NCBI GenBank assembly: GCA_021806865.1
Contig: JAKAPU010000019.1
Location: forward strand, 1-26,614
Length of the DNA stretch: 26,614 nt
Source of the DNA: an archaeon
GTDB lineage: Archaea; Thermoproteota; Nitrososphaeria; Nitrososphaerales; CADDZS01
Direction: 5' to 3'
Shown here: positions 9,728-17,332 of the stretch, one piece after another
Numbering within the stretch: position 1 is the first letter of the stretch
Layout of the letters: every line of letters begins with the position of its first letter
Notes under the pieces: generated by a model
Databases searched by the model: none
What the model was told of the DNA's origin: nothing
The model's input: only the letters and a program-made list of their open reading frames with translations
Translations under genes and position numbers: made by a program

Positions 9728-10460
9728 CTACTTCTCCCGCAACGACAGAGCAGGAGAGACCACTTCGTCTTTCAGGTCTGCGTCCAAAATGCCTCCGACC
9801 GTTGAGAATCTGACTCTATGAGTAGGCCGCGTCCCGGATTCGATGATGGCTGTCGGTGTGTCTTCAGTCATCCCTGCTTCCAAGAGCTTCTCGGAGATCA
9901 GGTGCAACCTTTCTATTCCCATGGATATCACAATCATATCGACGACAGAGGCCAGCTTTCGAAAATCGACCCGTGTTCTTCCGTTCGATGGGTCTTCATG
10001 CCCCGTGACAACTGCGGCGGATGACGAAATTCCTCTTCGAGTTAGATGAACTCCTGCATATGATACAGCGCCGAGGGCCGAGCTCACACCAGGTACAGCT
10101 TCGTACAGGCCCTCAGCGGAGATGGCTTGGATCTCTTCTTCTCCGCGAGAAAATAGCATCGGATCTCTCACCTTCAAGCGCAAGATTCTCCGCCACATTC
10201 TTGCTTCTTGTATCGAAAGAGAAAGAAATCCATCTCACTATTGTGAGTAGCTGAGGTAATTCATTTCCTCTCGTGGCTGTTCCTTCAAACACGATTGGTT
10301 TCTCGCTGTTGAAGCAGTCCATTTCTACGATAACAGTGGGAGTCCTCTCACTCCTCCGAATCAAATCGGATGCCCAACAGTGGATGATCATCCACCGCGT
10401 AAGTGAGACCTGGATCCAGACTTAGCTGCGCGACGAGGTACAACTCGGATATACCTAGTG
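9728..10460 (-). pseudogene. Broken uroporphyrinogen-III C-methyltransferase (SUMT/CobA-like)
   Basis: The C-terminal 156 residues (complement 9728-10198) are clearly SUMT, the SAM-dependent enzyme making precorrin-2 for siroheme, cobalamin and archaeal heme: DPMLFSRGEEE, VPGVSSALGAVSYAG, LTRRGISSSAAVVTGH, ISMGIERL and the ending with ESGTRPTHRVRF. SUMT is normally about 240-260 aa. Upstream the frame reads SIQEARMWRRILRLK, as expected for the family, but is cut by an in-frame TGA eight codons before that stretch. Weaker traces of the N-terminal half lie in other frames: IVEMDCFNSEKPIVFEGTA near 10320 and LYLVAQLSLDPGLTYAV near 10440. The signature GGDP reads VRDP. I read this as a gene with several lesions rather than a short functional protein. 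Confidence 0.7.
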
Positions 10461-10478
10461 TCTTAGGCGTGTTGCGCC

Positions 10479-10496
10479 AACGCGCATGTGCGCGCG
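10479..10496. promoter_or_regulatory. Palindromic operator-like site, copy 1
   Basis: Contains CGCGCA-TG-TGCGCG (10481-10494), a perfect inverted repeat with a 2-nt centre. It shares both half-sites exactly with the palindrome in front of cydA (20459-20480). It lies about 75 bp before the ATG at 10571, upstream of A/T-rich stretches (10503-10511 and 10520-10527) that could be the TATA box. The position upstream of the promoter elements fits an activator or a repressor of this gene. Confidence 0.5.
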
Positions 10497-10570
10497 ATCG
10501 GATGTAAAAAAATGGTTACGCTTTTAGGAAAGTCCCATCATGCTTCTGCAATGGGTTGATGCGAGATTAG

Positions 10571-12043
10571 ATGAGCACAACTTCTGGATCCGGCGCTGAA
10601 AAAGCGAAGATGAGTTGGCTGAGCAAGTACCTGAACATAAGGTTCGTCTTCTGGTGGAGTATCGCTTGGTCCATCGTCATAATGGCGTTGTCTCCGATAG
10701 CTAACTATGTGACGCCGTTCCTCAACCCCGCATACAATAACCAGTGGTCTCCAGACTTCTTCTACAGGCTCATTTTATACTGGCACGGCGGAATCTTTCT
10801 GCCCTGGGTAGTTACTCTTGCTGCGCTCGCTTACATGACGCTTGGACTGGATAAGATAAAAGGGATCCCGGCAAAATCTTTGAGAATGCTCTTGCTTGCA
10901 GGAGCGTTGCTTGCGGTGCCGCTTGCAGGAATCGGTGCCATCTTCAATGTCACGGACAGTTTCGCACTCGGGATACCCCACTGGATGGAATCAACCGGAT
11001 TTGCTTTCCTTGATCTGATAGCCATCGCATTGATTATCACGATGATAGTATATCCGGATGCTTCCGGCAAGGGGTACGACAAGGTTGGTGCACCTTACTA
11101 CGTCATCCTCCTCAGCGTGATCGGGGCATTTGTGGCGGCGCTGATGGGGTACGTCGGCGCTTACATTACGATAAGCGGTCCTTCACCAGCGCCTGTAGCC
11201 AATTACGTAAATTCAACTATGTATCCGGTGCTCGGATACTACAACTCATCCGCCGTCGTGACATTCACAGAGAACGTCCTAACCTCACACTCGCACACGA
11301 TGCTTCCGATGTTGATGGCAGGGGTTGTTGCGCTTGTGGCGATGGTCTACGGGTATCAGAGCTGGCCGAGCAGGGAAAGGTTGGTTGCGGCCTTCGGTTT
11401 CATAATAATGTCCTACGCAATAATCGCCACAGTGTGGATATACTGGGTGTCGGGAGTTGGGAACTATTCGACTCCTTCGCTGTTGACTTCGGGTCCTGGT
11501 GGTATCAATGGAGTAGCAGAGGACGACCTGATAACTGGTCTCGTGGGGCTGGGAGCCCTCTTTGTATTGATAGCTTTGCTGATGCACGCAGCCAAGGGGG
11601 AGACGCACGAGGGACGGCCCTTGATAAAGGATCCACTCTTTCTTTCCATCATTACTGCTTGGATCGTCATCTACCTCGTCATTCCGGTCACTGGTTACTA
11701 CATCGAGTTTCACCAAGATTTCTACAGCGCCGCGGGCGCGGGCTTCGATGCCGCGTTCACCAGATTCCATAATGATTTTGCGTTCTTTCTGCTTCCTGCC
11801 CTAGTGACCACTGTGCTGATCTTCGAGACTTTTGGCCTACGTGGCAGAACGAGGAGAGCGATAGGCTACCTCTACCTTACAGGAGAGATTATTGTCTTTG
11901 TCTTCGGGGAAACATACTCCATGGTGACATTGAGCCCGTACGAACTTTACGCAGCGGCATTCGGAGGAGTTCTCATCGGGCTGGGGGTCATTCTGGGTGT
12001 GAATTACCTCAGGGGGTCGGAATTGGCTACCCTGCGTGGATAG
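10571..12043 (+). CDS. Histidine-rich polytopic membrane protein, possible heme protein
   Basis: A 490-aa protein with about 12 hydrophobic helices that I cannot assign. Histidines lie in or next to helices: YWHGGIF (His72), TSHSHTMLP (His240, His242), LLMHAAKG (His339), EFHQDF (His381) and TRFHNDFAF (His400). This spread is reminiscent of membrane heme proteins, and the SHSHTMLP stretch recalls oxidase/NO-reductase-like proteins. However, the heme-copper catalytic motifs (the Cu-binding H-P-x-V-Y/H and H-H pair) are not seen, so I do not call it an oxidase subunit. It is a single-gene unit with its own promoter and the palindrome at 10479. Residues 1-14 are polar and the ATG has no strong ribosome-binding site, as expected for a short-leader archaeal mRNA. 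A respiratory role is inferred from the neighbours and the shared site. Confidence 0.8.
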   Translation: MSTTSGSGAEKAKMSWLSKYLNIRFVFWWSIAWSIVIMALSPIANYVTPFLNPAYNNQWSPDFFYRLILYWHGGIFLPWVVTLAALAYMTLGLDKIKGIPAKSLRMLLLAGALLAVPLAGIGAIFNVTDSFALGIPHWMESTGFAFLDLIAIALIITMIVYPDASGKGYDKVGAPYYVILLSVIGAFVAALMGYVGAYITISGPSPAPVANYVNSTMYPVLGYYNSSAVVTFTENVLTSHSHTMLPMLMAGVVALVAMVYGYQSWPSRERLVAAFGFIIMSYAIIATVWIYWVSGVGNYSTPSLLTSGPGGINGVAEDDLITGLVGLGALFVLIALLMHAAKGETHEGRPLIKDPLFLSIITAWIVIYLVIPVTGYYIEFHQDFYSAAGAGFDAAFTRFHNDFAFFLLPALVTTVLIFETFGLRGRTRRAIGYLYLTGEIIVFVFGETYSMVTLSPYELYAAAFGGVLIGLGVILGVNYLRGSELATLRG

Positions 12044-12451
12044 AAGCACCGATACGATTCCACGAACAACGTTAGCTTGCAAAGATATTGTTGGCGTGGC
12101 TGTCTAAGCACTCAGATGCTGATCCCCGAAAGCACGACCGTTATTCCAGATTGCAACTGCTGTGATGTCTTTAGCACGGGATTTTCTGTTACAGCTCCAG
12201 ACAACACAGTGTTCGAACTCGTCGGGCTTTTTCATCTCCTCGCACAGCATATGGAATCCAAATTGCTGCTGCCCTTCGATGGACTTGCCATACTCTGATC
12301 ACGAGTGCTCTCGCTAATTAAAGGAGTAACCATTTACAGCATGTAAATCCGATTTCAATTGTGCATGGGAAGTATGTCAAATGAGGCTATGAAGAGACGT
12401 GCATGCGAAAGTACGATGGTTCCCTGTGATTAGCAGCACGAAAAAAGTGTA
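12044..12451. other. Intergenic region with an orphan promoter-like element
   Basis: No convincing gene on either strand. At 12315-12323 there is TAATTAAAG, a good TATA-like box, followed at 12332-12348 by the perfect inverted repeat ATTTACA-GCA-TGTAAAT. On the + strand nothing codes before the converging TFB-like gene ends at 12452, so this may drive a small RNA, serve the - strand or be a relic. Confidence 0.35.
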
Positions 12452-13120
12452 TCAAGCCGGTCCAACAGCCTCAAGCAGTAGAGGGCGGAGCGATTTTATG
12501 CTGTGCCTAACTGCGACAGGAGTTACTGAAGCCGCATCTGCTGCCTCGTCCTGACTCAAACTCTCGCCAACGCTCAAACATGCAAGGTATAAGGCCGCAG
12601 CCGCCGCTGCGGCTGGATGCTTCCCTGCAGTACCGTCCCCGCTTCTCTTCGTAATGTTGATCATCTTGCAAGCTAACCTCAGTGCGGCCTCGGATTTCCC
12701 AGTTGCTTGTGCTATTTTCAGGATCCATTTTTCTGTCTCTGTGGTAGAATCAGGCAACAGAATGTTCAGCCCGCGAACGAGCAACCTGTAACACTTGCCT
12801 ATGCTCCGAGCGCTCGCGTTCGGGCGCAGCATGCGAGCAAGCTCTTTCAGACCGACGTGAACTGTGCTCTCCCTGCACGCAAGGTAGATGGAAGCAGCCG
12901 CCATTGCGGATGGGCGCGCTCCGCAAGTTAGATGATTTTCAATCGCTCTCTTGCAGATTGATCTTGCCTCGTCTCTCGTGTTCCCATCCAATCCAAGCCT
13001 TGAAGATATTTCCTCAAGGCGAAAGCATGATTCACGGCTCACCGTGGCGGTCGCTGGAGGTGAGCGGCCATCTGGTGGTCGAGACATCAGGTCCAAGCCA
13101 CTCCTCTTGCTTGTTTGCAC
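12452..13120 (-). CDS. TFB (TFIIB)-like protein lacking the zinc ribbon
   Basis: A general transcription factor B core: two cyclin-type repeats, about residues 35-110 (RLEEISSRLGLDG, AAASIYLACRE, LKELARML) and 120-215 (EKWILKIAQATG, AAAAAAALYLACLS, SQDEAADAASVTPVAVRHSIKSL). TFB normally recruits RNA polymerase through an N-terminal zinc ribbon and B-reader (about 100 aa) and binds TBP and BRE with the core. Here the protein is only 222 aa. The GTG at 13120 is preceded four codons upstream by an in-frame stop, and I see no zinc ribbon in nearby frames. ATG 13087 is an alternative start, giving an even shorter protein. It could be a regulator competing for TBP/BRE, or a truncated relic. An RHH-like gene lies 112 bp upstream on the same strand. 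Confidence 0.85.
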   Translation of the reverse strand: MQTSKRSGLDLMSRPPDGRSPPATATVSRESCFRLEEISSRLGLDGNTRDEARSICKRAIENHLTCGARPSAMAAASIYLACRESTVHVGLKELARMLRPNASARSIGKCYRLLVRGLNILLPDSTTETEKWILKIAQATGKSEAALRLACKMINITKRSGDGTAGKHPAAAAAAALYLACLSVGESLSQDEAADAASVTPVAVRHSIKSLRPLLLEAVGPA

Positions 13121-13232
13121 GGCAGCCAGTTAGCAATGCGCCTTCCCTTTCTGTTGTGGTGGAAGTATCAAGCAGAAAAACCTTTCCGGTCAAGTGCCCT
13201 AACATGCAGTCAAAGATTGCGTTTATCTACGA

Positions 13233-13814
13233 TCAAGAATTTCTTTTCAATGCCCAGAGCCTTATCGTGCCCACGTTTATCTCATGCTTTGTCGCGTTGT
13301 ACCCATATCCGTTGAGGATCGCAGACAGGAACTCCAGAGCACACTCAGTTGACTCGATCCTCTTGCCCGCTCCTACCACGTCGATTTCTATCCTCCCTTC
13401 AGGGTCGTCCGCTGCAGACACTTTGAACTGCTTTAACGGGAGAAGAGCGATAAAGTCGGTGGCCAATTTTTGTAACTCTTGCAAATTTTCTGCGGCTATC
13501 TTCAGAACGCCAGATATCTCGCTGCCCAGCTCACGAAACAACGCCAGCAAGCCGTCCTTGTCCGCGGCGTATTGCTTGGCGATGAGTTCGTCAACAAAGT
13601 CAGATGGAAGCGTGATCACGTCGACCTGTTTCAGCAAGGAGATGGATCTCCAGAGGCGTTGAACATCTGAAGGCTCCCCTCCCTCTGCTGCTATCTTGCT
13701 AGCCATCGAAAGCCACTCGTTCGCGTAAGTGAAGAGGGTCTTGGATTTCTTCTCGGCTTGGGATGAGAACTCGTTGAAAACGGCGTGGTCTATGGATATG
13801 TTAGTGCGTCTCAT
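13233..13814 (-). CDS. Ribbon-helix-helix-like protein, unknown role
   Basis: A 193-aa protein from ATG 13814 (a TTG three codons upstream is also in frame). The N-terminus, MRRTNISIDHAVFNEFSSQA followed by EKKSKTLFTYANEWLSMASKI, has the look of a ribbon-helix-helix DNA-binding domain: a short basic strand and two helices. The middle is helical and Leu-rich. The C-terminus (GRIEIDVVGAGKRIESTEC, then ALEFLSAILNGYGYNATKHEI and GTIRLWA) looks like a small alpha/beta domain of possible sensing function. I do not recognise the exact family. Same strand as the TFB-like gene downstream, so possibly co-transcribed; this would pair a putative regulator with a transcription factor variant. Confidence 0.75.
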   Translation of the reverse strand: MRRTNISIDHAVFNEFSSQAEKKSKTLFTYANEWLSMASKIAAEGGEPSDVQRLWRSISLLKQVDVITLPSDFVDELIAKQYAADKDGLLALFRELGSEISGVLKIAAENLQELQKLATDFIALLPLKQFKVSAADDPEGRIEIDVVGAGKRIESTECALEFLSAILNGYGYNATKHEINVGTIRLWALKRNS

Positions 13815-14184
13815 GTGGATCAACCAGAAAGGGTTTCTGAAGGATATTCCAGCTGTAGTTCCATGATCGAGAACCCGTAGAATGTAATATGCTCAAAAAG
13901 ATCAAGATCAAATTACCTCCACATCTTTCTCGTTGCGCCAGCCATGTGCCCCAAAAAGATTGGTTCGTTCACGACAGAGCACTCCCCCTTAGTTAGTCTC
14001 AAAACATATTCACCATGCAGCATCCTCGCACACGAAACTTATCTATGTTGTGATAATTGCGAGCTGTGCCTAACGTATTAGGTCTGTCGAGCCTAGATTG
14101 TGCATCTGCGTATAATTGCACGCAAATGCATGGACACTGTTTTAATCCGATGCCCTTACGACAATCGTTTAGGGGACTCAATGT
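13815..14184. other. Divergent intergenic region before the cbsA operon
   Basis: No gene seen. It separates the - strand RHH-like gene from the + strand cbsA operon and should hold both promoters. On the cbsA side a T-rich TATA-like box (GTTTTAATC, 14139-14147) would place the transcript start near 14168, just before the ATG cluster at 14181-14188. The operator-like site at 14107-14124 lies immediately upstream of that box. Confidence 0.4.
14101..14130. promoter_or_regulatory. Quasi-palindromic operator-like site, cbsA copy
   Basis: An inverted repeat with 11-bp arms (14101-14111 and 14120-14130, one mismatch) around an 8-nt spacer. Within it, 14107-14124 reads TGCGTATAATTGCACGCA. This matches the 18-bp core of the cydA palindrome at 14 of 18 positions, and all four differences are transitions. 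It lies about 15 bp upstream of the TATA-like box and 55-85 bp upstream of the cbsA start. Confidence 0.45.
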
Positions 14185-15486
14185 ATGATGATCAGAACAG
14201 ATTTTCAAACAAGAAGGAGGAAGAATGCATATTTGATCGCAGCGATTCTTGTCGCATCTTCACTAGCAGCTGTTACCGCGGCATACGCGGTAGGAGTTAC
14301 GAGCGTATCAGCTGATTCCTCTGCAACAATAACAGCTTACAGAGTTTCAGGAAACGGCAATCTTCAAAGCCCAGGATCTGAGTCATTCTGGTCATCCATT
14401 CCTTGGGCATCGGTACCGCTCTCCGCGAATGTTCCGAATGGAGGTAAGACTGCTGCAATCAACGTAAAGGCTGCTTGGAATGGTACACAGATCTTCGTCC
14501 TGCTTGACTGGAACGCCACTGCCCCCAGCAATAGAATGTCGAGCGTATTCTCTTTGGGCGGGGGGCCTGCAGGATTCCCGCCCATCTGGTACAACCAGAG
14601 CTCCGGTCAATACGTTGCAGCTCCTCCAAGGTCGGACGAAGGAACGATTGTCCATTCGTACTACGTCAACTCGACGTACTACTCGCAGGACAGGGTCGCA
14701 ATGATGTGGTACCTCGGGGGTCAGAGCGGAACAACCCCAAGCGACTGCATGGTCGTCGGACAGTCAAATGGGGGAGCAATGCAGGCAGGAGGAGCGGCGG
14801 ACATATGGGACTTTATGAATGGCGCTTCCTGGAACTCATCATCCCAGTTCGTGCCGCAGCAGGGATCGAGCGCGGTTTCGCTCTCAAAGTACTATGATTG
14901 GTGGAACAAGAACGTGAGCTTCACCGGCGTAGATTATCGGGCACCGCCTACTGGTTTTGCAATAAATCTGTATTCTAACGCCTCCAATCTGTACGAGGTT
15001 GGGCTGGGCACAGGCCTCTTCTACGATGACGCCGGAACGAATTCCACCAATCCATACTCAACAGCTGCTGGCGCTGCAATGGGCTCCGGATCTTGGACTG
15101 TTGAGATGAGCCGCACCTTGAGCATGCCAAGCGGTGGATCGCCATATCTCGTGAACCTCTCCTCAGGCAATACTTACGACGTAGCTTTTGCGGTCTGGCA
15201 GGGAGCTGCTGGTGAGAACGCTTTCATCAAATCGATTTCTACCTTTGTCACGCTCAACATATCGAATCAGTCGCCGACCACTACTGCTCCCGCGGTCTCC
15301 TCCACTTCTGCATCTACTGCAACCGTCACTACCACTGCGGTTAGTACTACTACTGTTACGGGCACTATGCCCCAATCAGCCGTTAGCACATCTGTGGCCG
15401 TAGTGGTCGCTCTTGGCACGCTCATAGTTGGGCTTGTGGTGGGTTACCTCGTTCGAAAGCCCAAGCAGCAGGTGCGACCGATTTGA
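14185..15486 (+). CDS. cbsA: CbsA-like exported b-type cytochrome (b558/566 type)
   Basis: A 433-aa secreted, membrane-anchored protein. Basic residues are followed by a signal-peptide hydrophobic segment (about 16-36). The large outer domain has stretches typical of the ethylbenzene-dehydrogenase-gamma/DMSO-reductase heme-binding fold: VKAAWNGTQIFVLLDWN, QDRVAMMWYLGG, AADIWDFMNG, SWTVEMSRTL and YDVAFAVWQGAAGEN. It ends with a long Ser/Thr-rich stalk (about 360-405), a transmembrane helix and a basic tail. Many N-x-S/T sites are present. In Sulfolobus, CbsA is a highly glycosylated extracellular cytochrome encoded with CbsB, a Rieske protein and cytochrome b; the same order follows here. Start ATG 14185 or 14188. 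Family call good; exact electron partner unknown. Confidence 0.82.
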   Translation: MMIRTDFQTRRRKNAYLIAAILVASSLAAVTAAYAVGVTSVSADSSATITAYRVSGNGNLQSPGSESFWSSIPWASVPLSANVPNGGKTAAINVKAAWNGTQIFVLLDWNATAPSNRMSSVFSLGGGPAGFPPIWYNQSSGQYVAAPPRSDEGTIVHSYYVNSTYYSQDRVAMMWYLGGQSGTTPSDCMVVGQSNGGAMQAGGAADIWDFMNGASWNSSSQFVPQQGSSAVSLSKYYDWWNKNVSFTGVDYRAPPTGFAINLYSNASNLYEVGLGTGLFYDDAGTNSTNPYSTAAGAAMGSGSWTVEMSRTLSMPSGGSPYLVNLSSGNTYDVAFAVWQGAAGENAFIKSISTFVTLNISNQSPTTTAPAVSSTSASTATVTTTAVSTTTVTGTMPQSAVSTSVAVVVALGTLIVGLVVGYLVRKPKQQVRPI

Positions 15487-15548
15487 TGCGTAGCGGGCCG
15501 GACCGAGTGAGAAACACGCGACCTTCCTCGATCTGGTGATACGGCAAA

Positions 15549-16661
15549 GTGAACCTGCCGCAAGCCAAAAACACAGGGCTTTCCGAGAATGTGTCTGTGC
15601 TACTGGTCGCCGCGTTCGGTGTTGCTTTTCTTGTGCAAGTCATCTTCAAGCAGCTGCTTGTCAGGCTTGAGCCCTACCTGTTTGGGATGGGTGTCTCAAA
15701 TTCTGAGATAATTGCGGGAAATGCGGTGGCACAGATCGCGACCAACACCGCCGCAGTTCTCGGAATCTTCGCGCTTGTCGCAGTTGGAGCACATCTCTCC
15801 CGAGTTCGTGCAATGAAGAACGAGGGAAGACCGACTGTCGGCAGGGCGGTACTCCTGCTGACAGGATACGCCGCGATATTTTTCGGATTGCTGATCGGTT
15901 TCATGGATCTTACACATCTTGCGCTCTCGCCTTCCGCTTACGTTGCTCTTTACGGCTCCGAGAGCTGGCTAGACATATCGATCCTTCTCGCCGTTCTGGG
16001 GATAGCAGTACCAGCGTTTCTCGTTGGCGGACTGTTGTCGGATCGACCTAGAGCAGGCTTGGGAAACAGGGCGCTCCATTACTCACTCGCGATGTTGTCC
16101 GTTGGGGTATTGGACATGGGCATCTATTCATTACTGCTCAGGGCTGGCGGCTACGTGTCTCCCTCTTTGATTGGGCTGGCGTACAACTTGAGCATGAACC
16201 TATTCGGAGTTTCAATATCGATCATCTCTCTTTGGCTTCTTTTCAAGGTCGCAAACAGAGCTTTGGTTGGAATAGTAGTGTTGTCAGCCCTAACCACAAG
16301 CTTCCTCGCTTTCGCGATGTACTCGGGTGAGTTCTCGTACAAGACGATGGAGCTGACATGGGAGACATCTTTTGGCACCCCTCTTCCGCTACCATGGGGA
16401 TTGGTCTACGGGTTCTTCTTCGTTTCACTGATCCTAACCGCTTTGTTCCTTGCGCTTGCTGGTCGGGGATCGGGCTACCTCTTTGGCTCCTTCGGACTCG
16501 TCGCTTTGATGGCTTCCATCTACCTGGTACCCTCTGCTTCGCTTGTTTATGCAGAGTCAGCACTACTCGGTTTCGTTTCGTTTGTCTGGTTCTTCGACAG
16601 GTCCGCTCGAGCAGAGACGCGTAAACTTTCCGAAGAGGAGATTGCAGCAAAAATCTCGTAA
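15549..16661 (+). CDS. cbsB: CbsB-like polytopic membrane protein
   Basis: A 370-aa, very hydrophobic protein with about ten helices and short loops, ending in a charged cytoplasmic-like tail (ARAETRKLSEEEIAAKIS). It has no recognisable catalytic motif; its identification rests on its place directly after the CbsA-like gene and before the Rieske/cytochrome b pair, plus hydrophobicity and size. Few histidines are present (for example DLTHLALSP and RALHYSLAM), so heme binding is possible but not shown. The start is GTG 15549, with a ribosome-binding-like GGTGAT 8 nt upstream. Likely the membrane partner of the CbsA-like cytochrome. Confidence 0.68.
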   Translation: MNLPQAKNTGLSENVSVLLVAAFGVAFLVQVIFKQLLVRLEPYLFGMGVSNSEIIAGNAVAQIATNTAAVLGIFALVAVGAHLSRVRAMKNEGRPTVGRAVLLLTGYAAIFFGLLIGFMDLTHLALSPSAYVALYGSESWLDISILLAVLGIAVPAFLVGGLLSDRPRAGLGNRALHYSLAMLSVGVLDMGIYSLLLRAGGYVSPSLIGLAYNLSMNLFGVSISIISLWLLFKVANRALVGIVVLSALTTSFLAFAMYSGEFSYKTMELTWETSFGTPLPLPWGLVYGFFFVSLILTALFLALAGRGSGYLFGSFGLVALMASIYLVPSASLVYAESALLGFVSFVWFFDRSARAETRKLSEEEIAAKIS

Positions 16662-16682
16662 TGAATGGAGGGTTGCTTTGAA

Positions 16683-17300
16683 ATGAGTGACGCGAAAGAA
16701 AGCACGGACAGGAGGACATTCCTCAAGTTTATGGCGGCAATATCGGCGGTACTTGCTGTTGGGGGAGTCGGCGCGGTGGCAAAGTCGGTGGCGAGCCCGA
16801 GTGCGCAAGCGGGAAAAAGTGCCGATTCATCGGGATTCCCAAGGTTCAAGGTCGCGAACCTGAGCGATCTTGTGGTCAACAATCCAGTGACATTCTACTA
16901 TCCGCTCACAGACGAACCGAACATACTTGTCAAGCTGGGTGAAAAAGCTGAGGGAGGAGTCGGACCTGATGGAGACATCGTTGCTTTCAGCCAGATATGC
17001 CAGCACCTGGGTTGCATTTACGCCTATGAAAGTCCCGGATCATCGCCTGCGTGCAACAGCTCATACAAGGCCACCGGCCCTGTCGGATATTGCTGTTGCC
17101 ACGGAAGCGTATACGACTTCGCGAACGCGGGCAAAGTCTTGGGAGGACCAGCACCCAGACCAGTGCCTCAGGTTATACTCGAAGTTGATTCATCGGGGGA
17201 CATTTACGCCGTCGGGATGGATCCTCCCACGATTTTTGGCCACAATACGGGCTCGAGTGACGTAACGAGCGACCTTCAGGGGGGCACGCTCGTCTCTTAG
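16683..17300 (+). CDS. Rieske iron-sulfur protein with a Tat signal (SoxL-type)
   Basis: The high-potential [2Fe-2S] subunit that takes electrons from quinol in a bc1-like complex. A twin-arginine signal/anchor (DRRTFLKFMAAISAVLAV, Arg10-Arg11) precedes the outer domain. The cluster boxes are CQHLGC (Cys106, His108, disulfide Cys111) and CCCHGS (disulfide Cys137, ligands Cys139 and His140), with 25 residues between them including an insert with an extra cysteine (SPACNSSYK). I chose ATG 16683 because GGAGGG lies 10 nt upstream; ATG 16665 would add six residues and absorb that site. It sits between the CbsB-like and cytochrome b genes, so all three probably form one complex. Its Tat signal links it to the TatA-like gene at 146. 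Confidence 0.93.
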   Translation: MSDAKESTDRRTFLKFMAAISAVLAVGGVGAVAKSVASPSAQAGKSADSSGFPRFKVANLSDLVVNNPVTFYYPLTDEPNILVKLGEKAEGGVGPDGDIVAFSQICQHLGCIYAYESPGSSPACNSSYKATGPVGYCCCHGSVYDFANAGKVLGGPAPRPVPQVILEVDSSGDIYAVGMDPPTIFGHNTGSSDVTSDLQGGTLVS

Positions 17301-17332
17301 GGCGTATTCATTGATATTAGGCTGGTGTGCGC

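Noticed and set aside
11285..11770. 161-codon open frame on the - strand
   Set aside because: It is antisense to the hydrophobic membrane protein gene and its translation lacks any coherent domain.
10571..12043. Calling this gene a heme-copper oxidase subunit I
   Set aside because: The SHSHTMLP region is suggestive, but the Cu-binding and His-pair motifs of heme-copper oxidases were not found.
12904..13662. 252-codon open frame on the + strand
   Set aside because: It is antisense to the TFB-like and RHH-like genes, whose protein patterns are convincing; its own translation has no recognisable features.
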